Below, one piece after another: positions 51,611 to 60,535 of a DNA stretch of 64,000 bases. Source of the stretch: Pseudomonas sp. GV071 (lineage in GTDB: Bacteria; Pseudomonadota; Gammaproteobacteria; Pseudomonadales; Pseudomonadaceae); NCBI RefSeq assembly GCF_003050835.1, contig NZ_QAOJ01000018.1, forward strand, positions 1-64,000, given 5' to 3'. The notes under the pieces are model-generated. The model saw nothing but the letters and a program-made list of their open reading frames with translations. It made no database searches and was not told where the DNA came from. The position numbers were made by a program, and so were the translations under genes. Every line of letters begins with the position of its first letter. Positions within the stretch are counted from its first letter, which is position 1.

Positions 51611-54139
51611 TCAGAAGTGGGTGAAAGTCAGGCCGAGCTTGTAGGTCGGGCCGTATTCTTCGTACTGGGCGTTGTAGGAACGGCTGCCGGTGTACACGTA
51701 GTACGACTCGTCAGTGAGGTTCTGCGCCTCGAACGACAGCTGCAGGTTCTTGGTCAGGAAGTAGCGCGCGGTGAAGTCGACAAAGGTCTGGTCGTCCACG
51801 TGCAGGTCGTGGGCCTTGTCGTCGATGGCCGCCACTTCATAGAGGTAGTCAGACTTGTAGTTGGCCGACAGGCGCAGGCTGAGTTTGTCGTTCTCCCAAC
51901 CAAGCATCAGGTTGCCGACGCTGTCGGACTGGAACGGCAGGTCGATATCGCGCTTCTGGCCCTGCCCTTCAATGTGCGCATCGGAGCGGCTGAAGGTGGC
52001 GTTGGCGCCCATCAGCAAACCATTCCACGGCGCCGGCAGGCTGCTGAACTTCTGCTGCCAGGCCAGCTCGATGCCATACAGGTCGGCGCTGTCGCCGTTG
52101 GCGAAGGTGTTGGCTTGATCGAACGCGGCCCAGCGGCCACTGCCGGCCAGATCGGTGTTGTAGACGAAGTTCTCGATGTCTTTGTAGAACACAAAGGCCG
52201 AGACCACGCCGTCCTTGTTCAGGTAGTGCTCGATGCCCAGATCGAAGTTGCTCGACTCCAGCGCGTCGAGGTCGGGGTTGCCGAACTCGGCTTCGTCGCC
52301 GTCAATGACAAACCCCGGCGCCAGTTGCTCGAAGGTCGGGCGCACCACGGTGTTGGTCCAGGCGAAGCGCACCTGGGTCTCTTTGTCGATCTGGTAGCGC
52401 ACGTGCAGACCCGGCAGCCAGTGGTCGTACTTGTTGTCAGCATCGCTGGCGACGTATTCACCGTCCTCGATACCAGTGCCCTTGGCCTTGAACTCGGTGC
52501 CCTCGTAGCGCAGGCCGGCGATGATGCGCCAGGCGTCAACGTCGACGGTGTGCATCAGGTACGCGGCGTTGATGTCTTCACTCATGGTGAAGTCATTCAC
52601 CCGCGACTGTTCTTCGTCATAGAACTCGCTGCGGTCCAGGCGGCCGAGCAGGTTCTTGATCGAACTGGCGCTGATGCCCGGGCCGAAGTTGTCCAGGCCG
52701 TAGTGCACGGTGCCCTTGGTGTATTGGGTCAGCGACAGCTCGTCATCGGTGATGCCGTAGTTGTCGAAGTCCTCGTACACCCAGCTGTTGAGGTCGTTGT
52801 CCTTGTCGCGGCGGCTGAGCTTGCCGCCGAATTTCACCCGCGCTTCGTTGCCGGCCAACTCGTAGTCGCGGGCGAAGTCGAGCTTGATGTTCTTCTCGGT
52901 GTCGGTGGTGTTCTGCTCTTCCCACTCGACACTGTCGAGCTCGAAGTTGGCCGGGTTGTAGAAATCGCTGCCGATGTTCAGGCGTGGCTTGCTGGAGCTG
53001 CTGAAGCCGCTGTCGGCGAAGTCATCGGTGCCCTCGAACTTAGCCGAGGCGATGTGGCCGGGGCTGTCTTCGCTGGACTCGCTCCAGCCGGCCTGGGCGT
53101 TGATGGTCCAGTTACCGCGCAGGTGTTCGCTGCCCAGCACGTAGCTCTGGATTTTCTGGGTTTCTTCGCGGCTTTTCAGCTCGCGCCAGCCTTCGCTGTC
53201 ACCGCTCTCACCGGCCGCTTGCGCGTCGGCGAACTCGACGCCGGCGGCGTTGCGGGTTTCGCTGTCTTTGTAGCGGCTGTAGAGGGTACGCAGGTAGTAG
53301 CTGTTGTAGTCGTCGGCCTGGTAGTCGAAGTTCAGGCCCAGGCCTGTGCGCTCGCGGGTGATGTCGTAATCGCGCTGCTCGAATTCTTCCAGCTTGGCGC
53401 CGTCTTCGAAGTCCCAGGCGCCGCCGGTTTCGACGTTATCGGAACCAAAATCGCGCTGGCCCCAGCTCACGGCGGCGGCCACGCCGAAGTTGTCGGTGCC
53501 ATCGCCGACGCTAAAACGATTGCTTGCTGCACCCGACACCTTCGGGCTGTTCTGCCCCGTGTTGTCGTCGTGGCTGCCTTCGACGCTGCCGGTGTAGAAC
53601 AGACCCTTGTGGTCGAACGCCGACAGGCTCTGTACTTCGATGGTGCCGCCCAGGGAGTTGGCGTCCATGTCCGGGGTCAGGGTTTTGATCACGCTGAGCG
53701 ACTGCACCAGCTCCGATGGCAATACGTCCAGAGCCACGGCGCGGGTGCCGCTGTTGGGCGAGGGAATCAGGGTGCCGTTGATGCTCACGCTGTTGAGGTC
53801 CGGCCCCAGGCCACGCACGCTGACAAAACGGCCTTCGCCCTGGTCACGCTCGACACTCACACCCGGCAAACGCTGCGCGGCTTCGGCCACGTTTTCATCC
53901 GGCAACTGCGCCACGCCATCGGCGCTGACCACGCTCTTGACCGTGTCGGCACTGCGTTGCTCTTTGATCGCCTTGTCCATGCTCACTGCCTGGCCGACCA
54001 CATTGACGTGTTCGGTTTCACCCTCGGCCACCACCTCAGGTGCAGGCTCGGCAGCCAGCACGGCACTGGCGGCGATGGCCAGGGTCAAGGCGCTGAGGGC
54101 ATGCCCGGCGCGGCGGGCTTGGCGGAAATTGATGCTCAT
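51611..54139 (-). CDS. TonB-dependent outer-membrane receptor of the phytase operon
   Basis: 842 aa with a signal peptide ending near VLA-AE (about 29). A plug domain (about 55-170) contains LPDENVAEAAQRLPGVSVER and RGLGPDLNSVSINGTLIPSP; the barrel follows and ends FTHF with terminal Phe. The style (DYNSYYLRTLYSRYKDSETR) matches the Xanthomonas/Caulobacter-type receptors often used for complex nutrients rather than siderophores. It is the first gene under a PHO box and precedes a phytase, so an inositol phosphate or other organic phosphate is the expected ligand; that is inference. Confidence 0.92.
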   Translation of the reverse strand: MSINFRQARRAGHALSALTLAIAASAVLAAEPAPEVVAEGETEHVNVVGQAVSMDKAIKEQRSADTVKSVVSADGVAQLPDENVAEAAQRLPGVSVERDQGEGRFVSVRGLGPDLNSVSINGTLIPSPNSGTRAVALDVLPSELVQSLSVIKTLTPDMDANSLGGTIEVQSLSAFDHKGLFYTGSVEGSHDDNTGQNSPKVSGAASNRFSVGDGTDNFGVAAAVSWGQRDFGSDNVETGGAWDFEDGAKLEEFEQRDYDITRERTGLGLNFDYQADDYNSYYLRTLYSRYKDSETRNAAGVEFADAQAAGESGDSEGWRELKSREETQKIQSYVLGSEHLRGNWTINAQAGWSESSEDSPGHIASAKFEGTDDFADSGFSSSSKPRLNIGSDFYNPANFELDSVEWEEQNTTDTEKNIKLDFARDYELAGNEARVKFGGKLSRRDKDNDLNSWVYEDFDNYGITDDELSLTQYTKGTVHYGLDNFGPGISASSIKNLLGRLDRSEFYDEEQSRVNDFTMSEDINAAYLMHTVDVDAWRIIAGLRYEGTEFKAKGTGIEDGEYVASDADNKYDHWLPGLHVRYQIDKETQVRFAWTNTVVRPTFEQLAPGFVIDGDEAEFGNPDLDALESSNFDLGIEHYLNKDGVVSAFVFYKDIENFVYNTDLAGSGRWAAFDQANTFANGDSADLYGIELAWQQKFSSLPAPWNGLLMGANATFSRSDAHIEGQGQKRDIDLPFQSDSVGNLMLGWENDKLSLRLSANYKSDYLYEVAAIDDKAHDLHVDDQTFVDFTARYFLTKNLQLSFEAQNLTDESYYVYTGSRSYNAQYEEYGPTYKLGLTFTHF

Positions 54140-54202
54140 TGGTCACTCCCCATAAGGCCAGGTAGGCACCCAGCAAGTGGAGCGACACGCTAGGCAGCGG
54201 CC

Positions 54203-54220
54203 ATGACGCTTCTGTGACAG
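54203..54220 (-). promoter_or_regulatory. PHO box upstream of receptor-phytase-TonB-PhoX operon
   Basis: On the minus strand ctgtcac, four bases (agaa), then gcgtcat match the PhoB consensus CTGTCAT-N4-CTGTCAT in 11 of 14 positions. It lies 64 bases upstream of the receptor ATG. About ten bases downstream TAGCGT could serve as a -10 element, the expected arrangement when PhoB replaces a -35 box. Confidence 0.8.
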
Positions 54221-54450
54221 TGCTCGCGGCAACACCAGCAAAACCGGGGCTTTGGCGTGTTTTAGCGGAGCGAATGGGCTGAAATGACCCGGCGTTTAAA
54301 ACCGCCAAGCCGCGTTTGCCGGCGCCCACTCGCCGCCACGCAAAAAAATCGCACGATTGCCTGAGCCCAATTGACCTCCCCCACTGCAACCTGAGCGTCA
54401 TAAAGCACTGGTTAGCTGGGCGGCATCAGTTGTGTCGCCCCTGATTTCCT

Positions 54451-54515
54451 GTAGGAGCGGCTTTAGCCGCGATGCCTTTAACGATCAACAGCATCGCGGC
54501 TGAAGCCGCTCCTAC
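54451..54515. repeat. REP-like inverted repeat (GTAGGAGCGGCTTTAGCCGCGATGC family)
   Basis: The arm gtaggagcggctttagccgc then gatgc is followed, 16 bases later, by its reverse complement with one mismatch. It stands between the PHO-box promoter and the GGDEF gene and may separate their transcription. Confidence 0.9.
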
Positions 54516-54542
54516 GAGATCTCGCTTTGACCAGGAGTCTCC

Positions 54543-55457
54543 ATGTCCAGCCTGTTGCACCACCACCGCCTCAAACTCACCGCGCTGTTTCTCGCCGCCA
54601 ACCTCGGCCTGCTGCTGCACCTGGCCGCTGGCGACCTCAAGGCCGTGGCCGAATGGGTGTGGCTGGACCTGGTCGGCGAAGGCGGCTCCGCCGTATTGGC
54701 CCTGGTGTGGCTGGGGCTGATTCTGAAAAGCCGGCCCGCCGGGCGCGTCACCAACCTGCTGGCCATCGGCCTTAGCTGCGTGTTCTTTTCCTGGTGGATC
54801 GACCTGCTCGACGAGTTCATCCGCCTGCCCGACAGCGTCACCTGGGACCACTGGCTGGAGTCGGGGCCAATGCCGGTCGGCCTGCTGTTTCTCACCTACG
54901 GCATGTACCACTGGCACCACGAACAGCTGGCCATTTCCCAGCAGATGGAGAAGCGCGAGCGGCTGTTCCGCGAGCACCGCCTGTTCGACAAACTCACGCC
55001 CCTGGGCGGCGCCGATTACCTGCGCAAACAGCTGGAGCTGAGCCTGCAACACAGCGCCCGCGAACAGCAGCCGTTGTCCCTGGTGGTGGTCGACATCAAC
55101 GCCTTCGACGCCATTAACCAGAGCTACGGCCATGACGAAGGAGACCACGTGTTGCAGGCCGTCACCCAGTTGCTACTGCTCAACCTGCGCCAGCAAGACC
55201 TGCTCTGCCGCCTGGCCGGCGACCGCTTCGTGGTGCTGCTGCCCAACACCGGCGAAACCCTGGCCACGCAGGTGGCGAAAGAGCTCAGCGAGTCACTGCG
55301 CCACCTTGCGCACAAGTCGCGTCAGCATGGTGAACGCCTGCAATTGAGCGCCACCGTCGCCAGCGTAATGGCCCTGCAAGAGAGCCCTGAAAGCCTGCTG
55401 CAACGCCTCAACCTGGCCCTGGCCAAAGCCAAACGCCCGCTGGCCCTGAGCGCCTGA
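54543..55457 (+). CDS. Membrane GGDEF protein with degenerate active site
   Basis: 304 aa. About four hydrophobic segments occupy residues 10-130 (FLAANLGLLLHLAAG, GSAVLALVWLGLILK, LLAIGLSCVFFSWWID, PVGLLFLTYGMYHW). A short helical linker leads to a GGDEF fold from about 155 (LSLVVVDINAFDAINQSYGH). The catalytic G-G-D/E-E-F is replaced by AGDRF near residue 225, so it is unlikely to make c-di-GMP and may act as a sensor or protein-interaction domain. Its TGA overlaps the next gene (TGATG), giving tight coupling to an AraC-type regulator. Confidence 0.87.
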   Translation: MSSLLHHHRLKLTALFLAANLGLLLHLAAGDLKAVAEWVWLDLVGEGGSAVLALVWLGLILKSRPAGRVTNLLAIGLSCVFFSWWIDLLDEFIRLPDSVTWDHWLESGPMPVGLLFLTYGMYHWHHEQLAISQQMEKRERLFREHRLFDKLTPLGGADYLRKQLELSLQHSAREQQPLSLVVVDINAFDAINQSYGHDEGDHVLQAVTQLLLLNLRQQDLLCRLAGDRFVVLLPNTGETLATQVAKELSESLRHLAHKSRQHGERLQLSATVASVMALQESPESLLQRLNLALAKAKRPLALSA

Positions 55458-56491
55458 TGACCCTGCCCTGCCCCTGGTACGAGTGCGACAGCCGCATCAT
55501 CGCCGCGCACCAGCAGCCCGCCACGCTGATCGAGCTGTGCCTGTCGCGTGGCATCGACAGCCATCGCCTGCTGCGTGGCACCGGCCTGTTCATCGAAGAC
55601 GTGCCCAAAGCCGACACCCTGATCAGCCCGGGCCAGTTCCTCACCCTGATCGACAACGCCCAGCGTCTGCTCGGCGCCGACGACTCCAGCTTTCTGTTCG
55701 GCCAACGCCTGCTGCCCGGCCACCACGGCGCCGCCAGCCAGGCGCTGGCTTTAGCCAACAACCTGCAGCAGGCGCTGGAACTGCTCGGCGAACTGCGCGC
55801 CCTGCTCTCGCCGCTGCTCAGCCCAAGGCTGCTGCTGGATGACCAGCACGCTTACCTGTACTGGCTGGACAGCTGCGGCGCCGGCAGCCAACAGGGCTTT
55901 TTGCTGGAAGCCAACATGACCGCCGTGGTCGCCATGAGCAGGCGCCTGGGCGGCGAACACCTGCCCTGGCAATGCCACTTCCGCCAGGCGCCGCCGCGCT
56001 ACATCGAACAGTACTGGGTGAACCTCGGCGAAGACCTGCACTTCGACCGCCCCTACAACCTGCTGCGCCTGCCGCGCGAATACCTCACCCGGCCCTGGCC
56101 GCAAACCGTGCAAAGCACCGCCCAGGTCGCCTGCCAACACGCCCGCCAGCAACTGCACGACCTCGGTGCCCAGGCCAGCCTGCTCGACACCCTGCAACGC
56201 TGGCTGTTTCGCCACGTACGCCAGGCCCCCAACCTCGAACACGCCGCCGCGGCCTTCGCCATGAGCCCCGCCACGCTCAAACGCAAACTGCACAAACACG
56301 GCACCAGCTACCAGGAACAACACGACCAGATCCGCATGCTGGTGGCCCTGTACCTGTACCAACTCAAGGGCTACAGCAACGACGAAGTGGCCAGCCACCT
56401 GCACTTCCACGACGCCACCAACTTCCGCCGCTCGTTCAAACGCTGGACCGGGTTGGCACCGAGTGCGTTGTTGGCGTTGCTGCGCGGTTAG
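55457..56491 (+). CDS. AraC-family regulator coupled to the GGDEF protein
   Basis: 344 aa. The N-terminal domain (about 20-200) is of the arabinose-binding/OruR-type, and the C-terminal 100 residues hold an AraC helix-turn-helix: NLEHAAAAFAMSPATLKRKL and DEVASHLHFHDATNFRRSFK, followed by RWTGLAPSALLALL. Translational coupling to the degenerate GGDEF gene suggests that the membrane protein controls this regulator's activity. No ligand or target is evident. Confidence 0.87.
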   Translation: MTLPCPWYECDSRIIAAHQQPATLIELCLSRGIDSHRLLRGTGLFIEDVPKADTLISPGQFLTLIDNAQRLLGADDSSFLFGQRLLPGHHGAASQALALANNLQQALELLGELRALLSPLLSPRLLLDDQHAYLYWLDSCGAGSQQGFLLEANMTAVVAMSRRLGGEHLPWQCHFRQAPPRYIEQYWVNLGEDLHFDRPYNLLRLPREYLTRPWPQTVQSTAQVACQHARQQLHDLGAQASLLDTLQRWLFRHVRQAPNLEHAAAAFAMSPATLKRKLHKHGTSYQEQHDQIRMLVALYLYQLKGYSNDEVASHLHFHDATNFRRSFKRWTGLAPSALLALLRG

Positions 56492-56680
56492 CGCTTTTTT
56501 CCCCTGCCGACTTAGGCAGCGTCTTCCAGACCGCGATATTTCCCCACTCCTATAGTCGAGCGCCGCGGCCAGCAGCGAGCGGCGCCTTTACTTATGCACA
56601 GGAGCGGAAATGGAATTGGATGCCCACCATCAGCAAGCTAACCTTGCAAGGCGTGATGCATCGCATCACACTCCTCGCGT

Positions 56681-56959
56681 ATGATCCTTAGTTTCCAACA
56701 CAAGGGACTTCGTCTATTCCATGAGACAGGTTCCACCCGTGGGATTCGAGCCGATCATGCGAAGCGGTTGGCGCGTCTGCTGCATTTTATGGATCGTGCG
56801 ACCACACCAGCAGAATTGGATATCGCTGGGCGGCGAATGCACGCTCTGCAGGGTGAGTATTCCGAGTACTGGTCGCTAAGTGTCAGCGGCAATTGGCGGT
56901 TAATTTTTCGCTTCACCAATGGCGGTATCGAGTTAGTCGATTATCTGGACTACCACTGA
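56681..56959 (+). CDS. higB: HigB-type mRNA interferase toxin
   Basis: 92 aa, RelE superfamily. It starts MILSFQHKGLRLFHETGSTR and has the HigB core: AKRLARLLHFMDRATTPAEL, MHALQGEYSEYWSLSVSGNW and RLIFRFTNGGIELVDYLDYH. HigB cleaves translated mRNAs on the ribosome. The toxin-first order and 15-nt gap to the antitoxin gene are typical of hig loci. Its codon use is more AT-rich than that of its neighbours, suggesting acquisition. Confidence 0.93.
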   Translation: MILSFQHKGLRLFHETGSTRGIRADHAKRLARLLHFMDRATTPAELDIAGRRMHALQGEYSEYWSLSVSGNWRLIFRFTNGGIELVDYLDYH

Positions 56960-56974
56960 ATAGGAGCTCCCAAC

Positions 56975-57286
56975 ATGGTCATGTTCAACCCTCCCCATCC
57001 TGGCGAAACATTGCTTGAGGATGTGCTCCCGGCGCTCAATATCAGCATCACCGAATTCGCCAAACACTTGGGTTTCGCCCGAGAGACGCTATCGCGCATC
57101 CTTCATGGCCATGCGCCTATCAGTCCCGATCTAGCTGTGCGCCTAGAGTTAGCAGGAATCAGTACAGCCCGTATGTGGCTGGCGGTCCAAGCTGACTACG
57201 ACATCTGGCAGGCGCGGCATCGCCCGCAACCGGTCATTGCCAAGCTGACGGAGCCGACTCAGCCCAACCACTCCGCCATCGGTTGA
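56975..57286 (+). CDS. higA: HigA-type antitoxin
   Basis: 103 aa. The opening FNPPHPGETLLEDVLPAL is diagnostic of HigA, followed by an Xre helix-turn-helix (ISITEFAKHLGFARETLSRI). It neutralises HigB and represses the operon. A start at the second Met (MFNPPHPGE) is equally possible; AGGAGCTC lies upstream. The last 20 residues (VIAKLTEPTQPNHSAIG) are a tail not needed for the fold. Confidence 0.93.
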   Translation: MVMFNPPHPGETLLEDVLPALNISITEFAKHLGFARETLSRILHGHAPISPDLAVRLELAGISTARMWLAVQADYDIWQARHRPQPVIAKLTEPTQPNHSAIG

Positions 57287-57420
57287 ACAGTCCGCAGCTG
57301 ACCCGCTCCACCCCGATGGACTGATTAAAGCAAAACACCCGGCAACCCAAGCGGCGCTGGGCTACTACCTTGGCAAGCTTTACAGTGCTTTGCATCGAAC
57401 GCCTTGCGACCGTGCCATCC

Positions 57421-57939
57421 ATGCTCAAAACCACCATCCGCCTGCTCCTGCGCCCGCCCACCTGCGCCGACCTGGACGTATTCCACGCCATCCACGCCGA
57501 CCCTGCCACCAACCAGTTCAACCCCGCCGGCCCCATGACCGACCGCCAGCACGCCGAGCAGGTGTTGGCCATCTGGCAGGAGCATTGGCAGCGCTACGGT
57601 TATGGCCAATGGGCGATCGCCACCCACCATGAACCCGAGACGGTGATCGGCTTTGGCGGCATCGCTCCGCGCCTGTATGGCGAGGTCGAACGCCTGAACC
57701 TCGGTTATCGGTTTGCCGAGCAGGCCTGGGGCAAGGGCTACGCCAGCGAGCTGGCCGCCGCAGGGTTGGCCTTTGCCTTTGACGACCTGCGAAAGCCGGA
57801 AGTGTTTGCCATCGTCCGCCCCGCCCACGCGGCGTCGATTCGGGTACTGGAGAAGGTCGGCATGCAACGCATCGATGCGCTCGACGATGTGCCGGGGCAG
57901 GCACCGAGTTGGGTGTATCGAGCGAAACCTCAGTTTTAG
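57421..57939 (+). CDS. GNAT-family N-acetyltransferase
   Basis: 172 aa, RimJ/RimL-type Acetyltransf_3 domain. It begins MLKTTIRLLLRPPTCADLDV, with the acetyl-CoA-binding region at LGYRFAEQAWGKGYASELAA and the closing SIRVLEKVGMQRIDALDDV. The acceptor cannot be told from sequence. The start at 57421 fits homologues. It stands alone after the HigBA pair. Confidence 0.87.
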   Translation: MLKTTIRLLLRPPTCADLDVFHAIHADPATNQFNPAGPMTDRQHAEQVLAIWQEHWQRYGYGQWAIATHHEPETVIGFGGIAPRLYGEVERLNLGYRFAEQAWGKGYASELAAAGLAFAFDDLRKPEVFAIVRPAHAASIRVLEKVGMQRIDALDDVPGQAPSWVYRAKPQF

Positions 57940-58098
57940 AGCCCTTCCATGCGCTTTTTTTACCGCGTAAAAACTATACAAACCAAAAATCTCGCATAGG
58001 GTTAATCCCATGCACCCCGGTTTAGCGCGTACCGGTAGTGGGTGGTGAGGCTTTCAGTGCCTCGTGTCATCACACCGACTCGACGAAGGGATGCACGG

Positions 58099-58404
58099 AT
58101 GAACATTCAGGATATCTACGAGTACGCTGCTGCCGGCGATCTGCAGGGGCTGGAGCTGTTGTCGATAGAGGGCGGTATCTATCTGCTGCAAGCCCAGGTG
58201 GAGAACCGCTTGCACGCGGTCAGGATGGACGATGGCAACGTGTTGCGCCTGCGTTCGGTCACCCAGGCCCGTGAGCTGTTGGAAGGGTTGCGCACGCCGG
58301 TGCCGTTTCATTTGGTGCAGTGCGAGACGCACGGTGAGATGTGTGGCTGCCAGACGGTGAACGAGCCGATTCGCGAGCCGATTGCGCTGCGCTCACGCGG
58401 GTAA
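58099..58404 (+). CDS. Small conserved protein, probably DUF6482 family
   Basis: 101 aa. The pattern MNIQDIYEYAAAGDLQGLEL, then SIEGGIYLLQAQVENRLHAV and LRLRSVTQARELLEGL recalls a small protein family frequent in Pseudomonas (DUF6482); I am not certain of the number. A C-terminal segment with three cysteines and a histidine (VQCETHGEMCGCQT) could bind metal. I chose ATG 58099 with AAGGG upstream over a start at 58042. Confidence 0.65.
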   Translation: MNIQDIYEYAAAGDLQGLELLSIEGGIYLLQAQVENRLHAVRMDDGNVLRLRSVTQARELLEGLRTPVPFHLVQCETHGEMCGCQTVNEPIREPIALRSRG

Positions 58405-58492
58405 ATAAGCGACGCGGCACTGTCACATAGCCGTCATGTTTTTTTAATACTGTTGCCACCTCGGGCGCCCTGCCCTGGTGACGACTCCCCCT

Positions 58493-59356
58493 ATGCTTTG
58501 CGCCGAACTGAAGTCCTTCCACATGGTGGCCCGCCTGGGCAGCATTACTCAGGCGGCGAAAAAACTCGGCCTCAGCCAGCCCACGGTGACCACCCAGATT
58601 CGCAATCTGGAAGGCCAGTACGGCGTCGAACTGTTCTACCGTGGCGGTCGCCGCCTGACCCTGAGTGACGAAGGCGTGCGCCTGTTGCCGATGGTGCAGA
58701 CGCTGTTGCAGCAGGAAGCCGATATAGAGTTCTTTTTGCGCAACAGTGGCCAGGTGCAAGGGGCGTTGCGCATCGGCGCCACCGCGCCCTATTACGTGTT
58801 GGATCTGGTGCGCGGTTTTCGTGAGCAGTTCGCCCAGTGCGAAGTCACCCTGACCATTGGCAATTCGCAGGAAGTGCTGGAGGCGCTGGACGACTACCGC
58901 GTTGACCTGGCCGCCTCCTCGCAATGGGTAGAGGACGCGCGCCTCACTCGCCTGGTGCTCGGCCAGGACCCCCTGGTGTTGGCGGTACACCGCAGCCATC
59001 CGTTAGCCGTGCATAACCGCGTGCCCTTGAGCGCCTTGGCGGGCCACTGCCTGCTGATGCGTGAAAGCGGGTCTACCACCCGTGTACTCACCGAGAAACT
59101 CTTGGCTGAGGCAGGCGTTGCCCCGGCTTCGCTGCTGGAGATCGGCAGCCGCGAGTCGATCCGCGAAGCGGTGCTGCGCAATATCGGCATCAGCATCATT
59201 GCCCGCCAGGAAGTGCCGGATAACCCGCAGCTGAAAGTCGTGGAGCTCGAAGGTGCGCCCCTGATTGCCGAGTACCTGTACTGCCTCAAAGAGCGCCGAC
59301 ATGCGCGCTTGCCAGCCGCCTTTCTGAGCCTGGCACGGCACAACGCCGAAGGCTGA
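58493..59356 (+). CDS. LysR-family regulator of the aminoethylphosphonate cluster
   Basis: 287 aa. An N-terminal winged helix (MLCAELKSFHMVARLGSITQ, then KLGLSQPTVTTQIRNLE) precedes a CysB-like effector domain. LysR proteins of this type are regularly found next to 2-aminoethylphosphonate transporter genes. ATG 58493 is preferred over a GTG at 58478. The transporter genes start 123 nt downstream on the same strand, so it may control them without being divergent. Aminoethylphosphonate as inducer is inferred. Confidence 0.87.
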   Translation: MLCAELKSFHMVARLGSITQAAKKLGLSQPTVTTQIRNLEGQYGVELFYRGGRRLTLSDEGVRLLPMVQTLLQQEADIEFFLRNSGQVQGALRIGATAPYYVLDLVRGFREQFAQCEVTLTIGNSQEVLEALDDYRVDLAASSQWVEDARLTRLVLGQDPLVLAVHRSHPLAVHNRVPLSALAGHCLLMRESGSTTRVLTEKLLAEAGVAPASLLEIGSRESIREAVLRNIGISIIARQEVPDNPQLKVVELEGAPLIAEYLYCLKERRHARLPAAFLSLARHNAEG

Positions 59357-59479
59357 TTGCGGCGAACCCAAAATTCGCCAATACCACTATCGGTAACTTT
59401 TGCCCCGCTGCCACAAAGCCTTCGCATCACCTCCTTAGCATGGGTCTGGTCTAGCCCAATCGCGCCACGAGGTTTTGTA

Positions 59480-60535
59480 ATGGCCATGCCCCACTCGGTA
59501 AACATGCAGGTTCGCAACATCCACAAGGGATTCGGTGCCTTCAAGGCCCTGGATGGGGTGTCGCTGGATATCGTGGCGGGTGAATTGGTGTGCCTGTTGG
59601 GCCCCTCCGGCTGCGGCAAAACCACCTTGCTACGCTGCATCGCCGGGCTGGAACGTCAGGACAGCGGCAGCATCGTGATCGGCTCGCGGGACGTCTCCGA
59701 GCTGCCGCCGCAGGCACGCGACTACGGCATTCTGTTTCAGTCCTATGCGCTGTTTCCCAACCTCACCGTCGAGCAGAACATCGGCTACGGCCTCAACGGC
59801 AACAGCCGCGCCACCATCAAGGCGCGGGTGAGCGAGATGCTCGAGCTGGTCGGCCTGTTGGGCAGCGAAAAGAAATACCCCGGCCAGCTCTCGGGTGGCC
59901 AGCAGCAACGGGTAGCCCTGGCCCGTGCACTGGCGCCGGCGCCCTCGCTGTTGTTGCTGGATGAACCGATGTCGGCGCTCGATGCGCGGGTGCGTGAACA
60001 CCTGTGTGGCGAGTTGCGTGAGCTGCAAAAACGTTTGGGCATCACCACCTTGATGGTCACCCACAACCAGGACGAAGCCATGCTGATGGCCGACCGCATT
60101 GCGGTGATCAACCACGGCCGCGTCGAGCAATACGCCAGCCCGCAAGACATCTATCGGCACCCGGCGACCCCCTTTGTGGCCGAGTTCGTTGGCCAGGGCA
60201 ACTGGCTGCCGTTCGAGCGCAGCCTGGATGGCCATGCCCAGGTCGGCGAGTTGCACCTGCGCCTGCCGACACGCTTGCCCGGTGACGCCCGTGGGCGGTT
60301 GTTTTGCCGGCCGGAGTCGGTGGTGATCAACCCCCCGGTGCATGAAGACAATCTGTTCGCCGCGCAAATGCGCGAGGTCACCTTTCTCGGTAACCGTTGC
60401 CGCCTGCGTTTTGAGCTGGATGCCCTACCCGGCCATTCGCTGCTGGCCGAGCTGGAACCCGAAGCCATGCCACGCCTGAGCGGTGCCGATATCTGGGTGG
60501 CGTTACCGCCGCGTAGCTTGCAGGTGTTTGCGTGA
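59480..60535 (+). CDS. 2-Aminoethylphosphonate ABC transporter, ATPase
   Basis: 351 aa. Walker A is GPSGCGKT near residue 45, the signature is LSGGQQQR, Walker B is LLLLDEPMSALD with a following H-loop in MVTHNQDEAM, and a C-terminal TOBE-like regulatory domain starts near 250. It belongs to the iron/spermidine/putrescine importer group, in the branch called PhnT2 and recently AepV. ATG 59480 has GAGG upstream. The stop overlaps the permease start (TGATG). Confidence 0.9.
   Translation: MAMPHSVNMQVRNIHKGFGAFKALDGVSLDIVAGELVCLLGPSGCGKTTLLRCIAGLERQDSGSIVIGSRDVSELPPQARDYGILFQSYALFPNLTVEQNIGYGLNGNSRATIKARVSEMLELVGLLGSEKKYPGQLSGGQQQRVALARALAPAPSLLLLDEPMSALDARVREHLCGELRELQKRLGITTLMVTHNQDEAMLMADRIAVINHGRVEQYASPQDIYRHPATPFVAEFVGQGNWLPFERSLDGHAQVGELHLRLPTRLPGDARGRLFCRPESVVINPPVHEDNLFAAQMREVTFLGNRCRLRFELDALPGHSLLAELEPEAMPRLSGADIWVALPPRSLQVFA

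Noticed and set aside
51368..54193. Very long open frame (about 940 codons) on the plus strand, antisense to the receptor gene
   Set aside because: It is a mirror of GC-rich codon bias in the receptor gene. The translated product is a low-complexity Val/Ala/His/Gln sequence without domains, while the minus strand encodes a complete TonB-dependent receptor.
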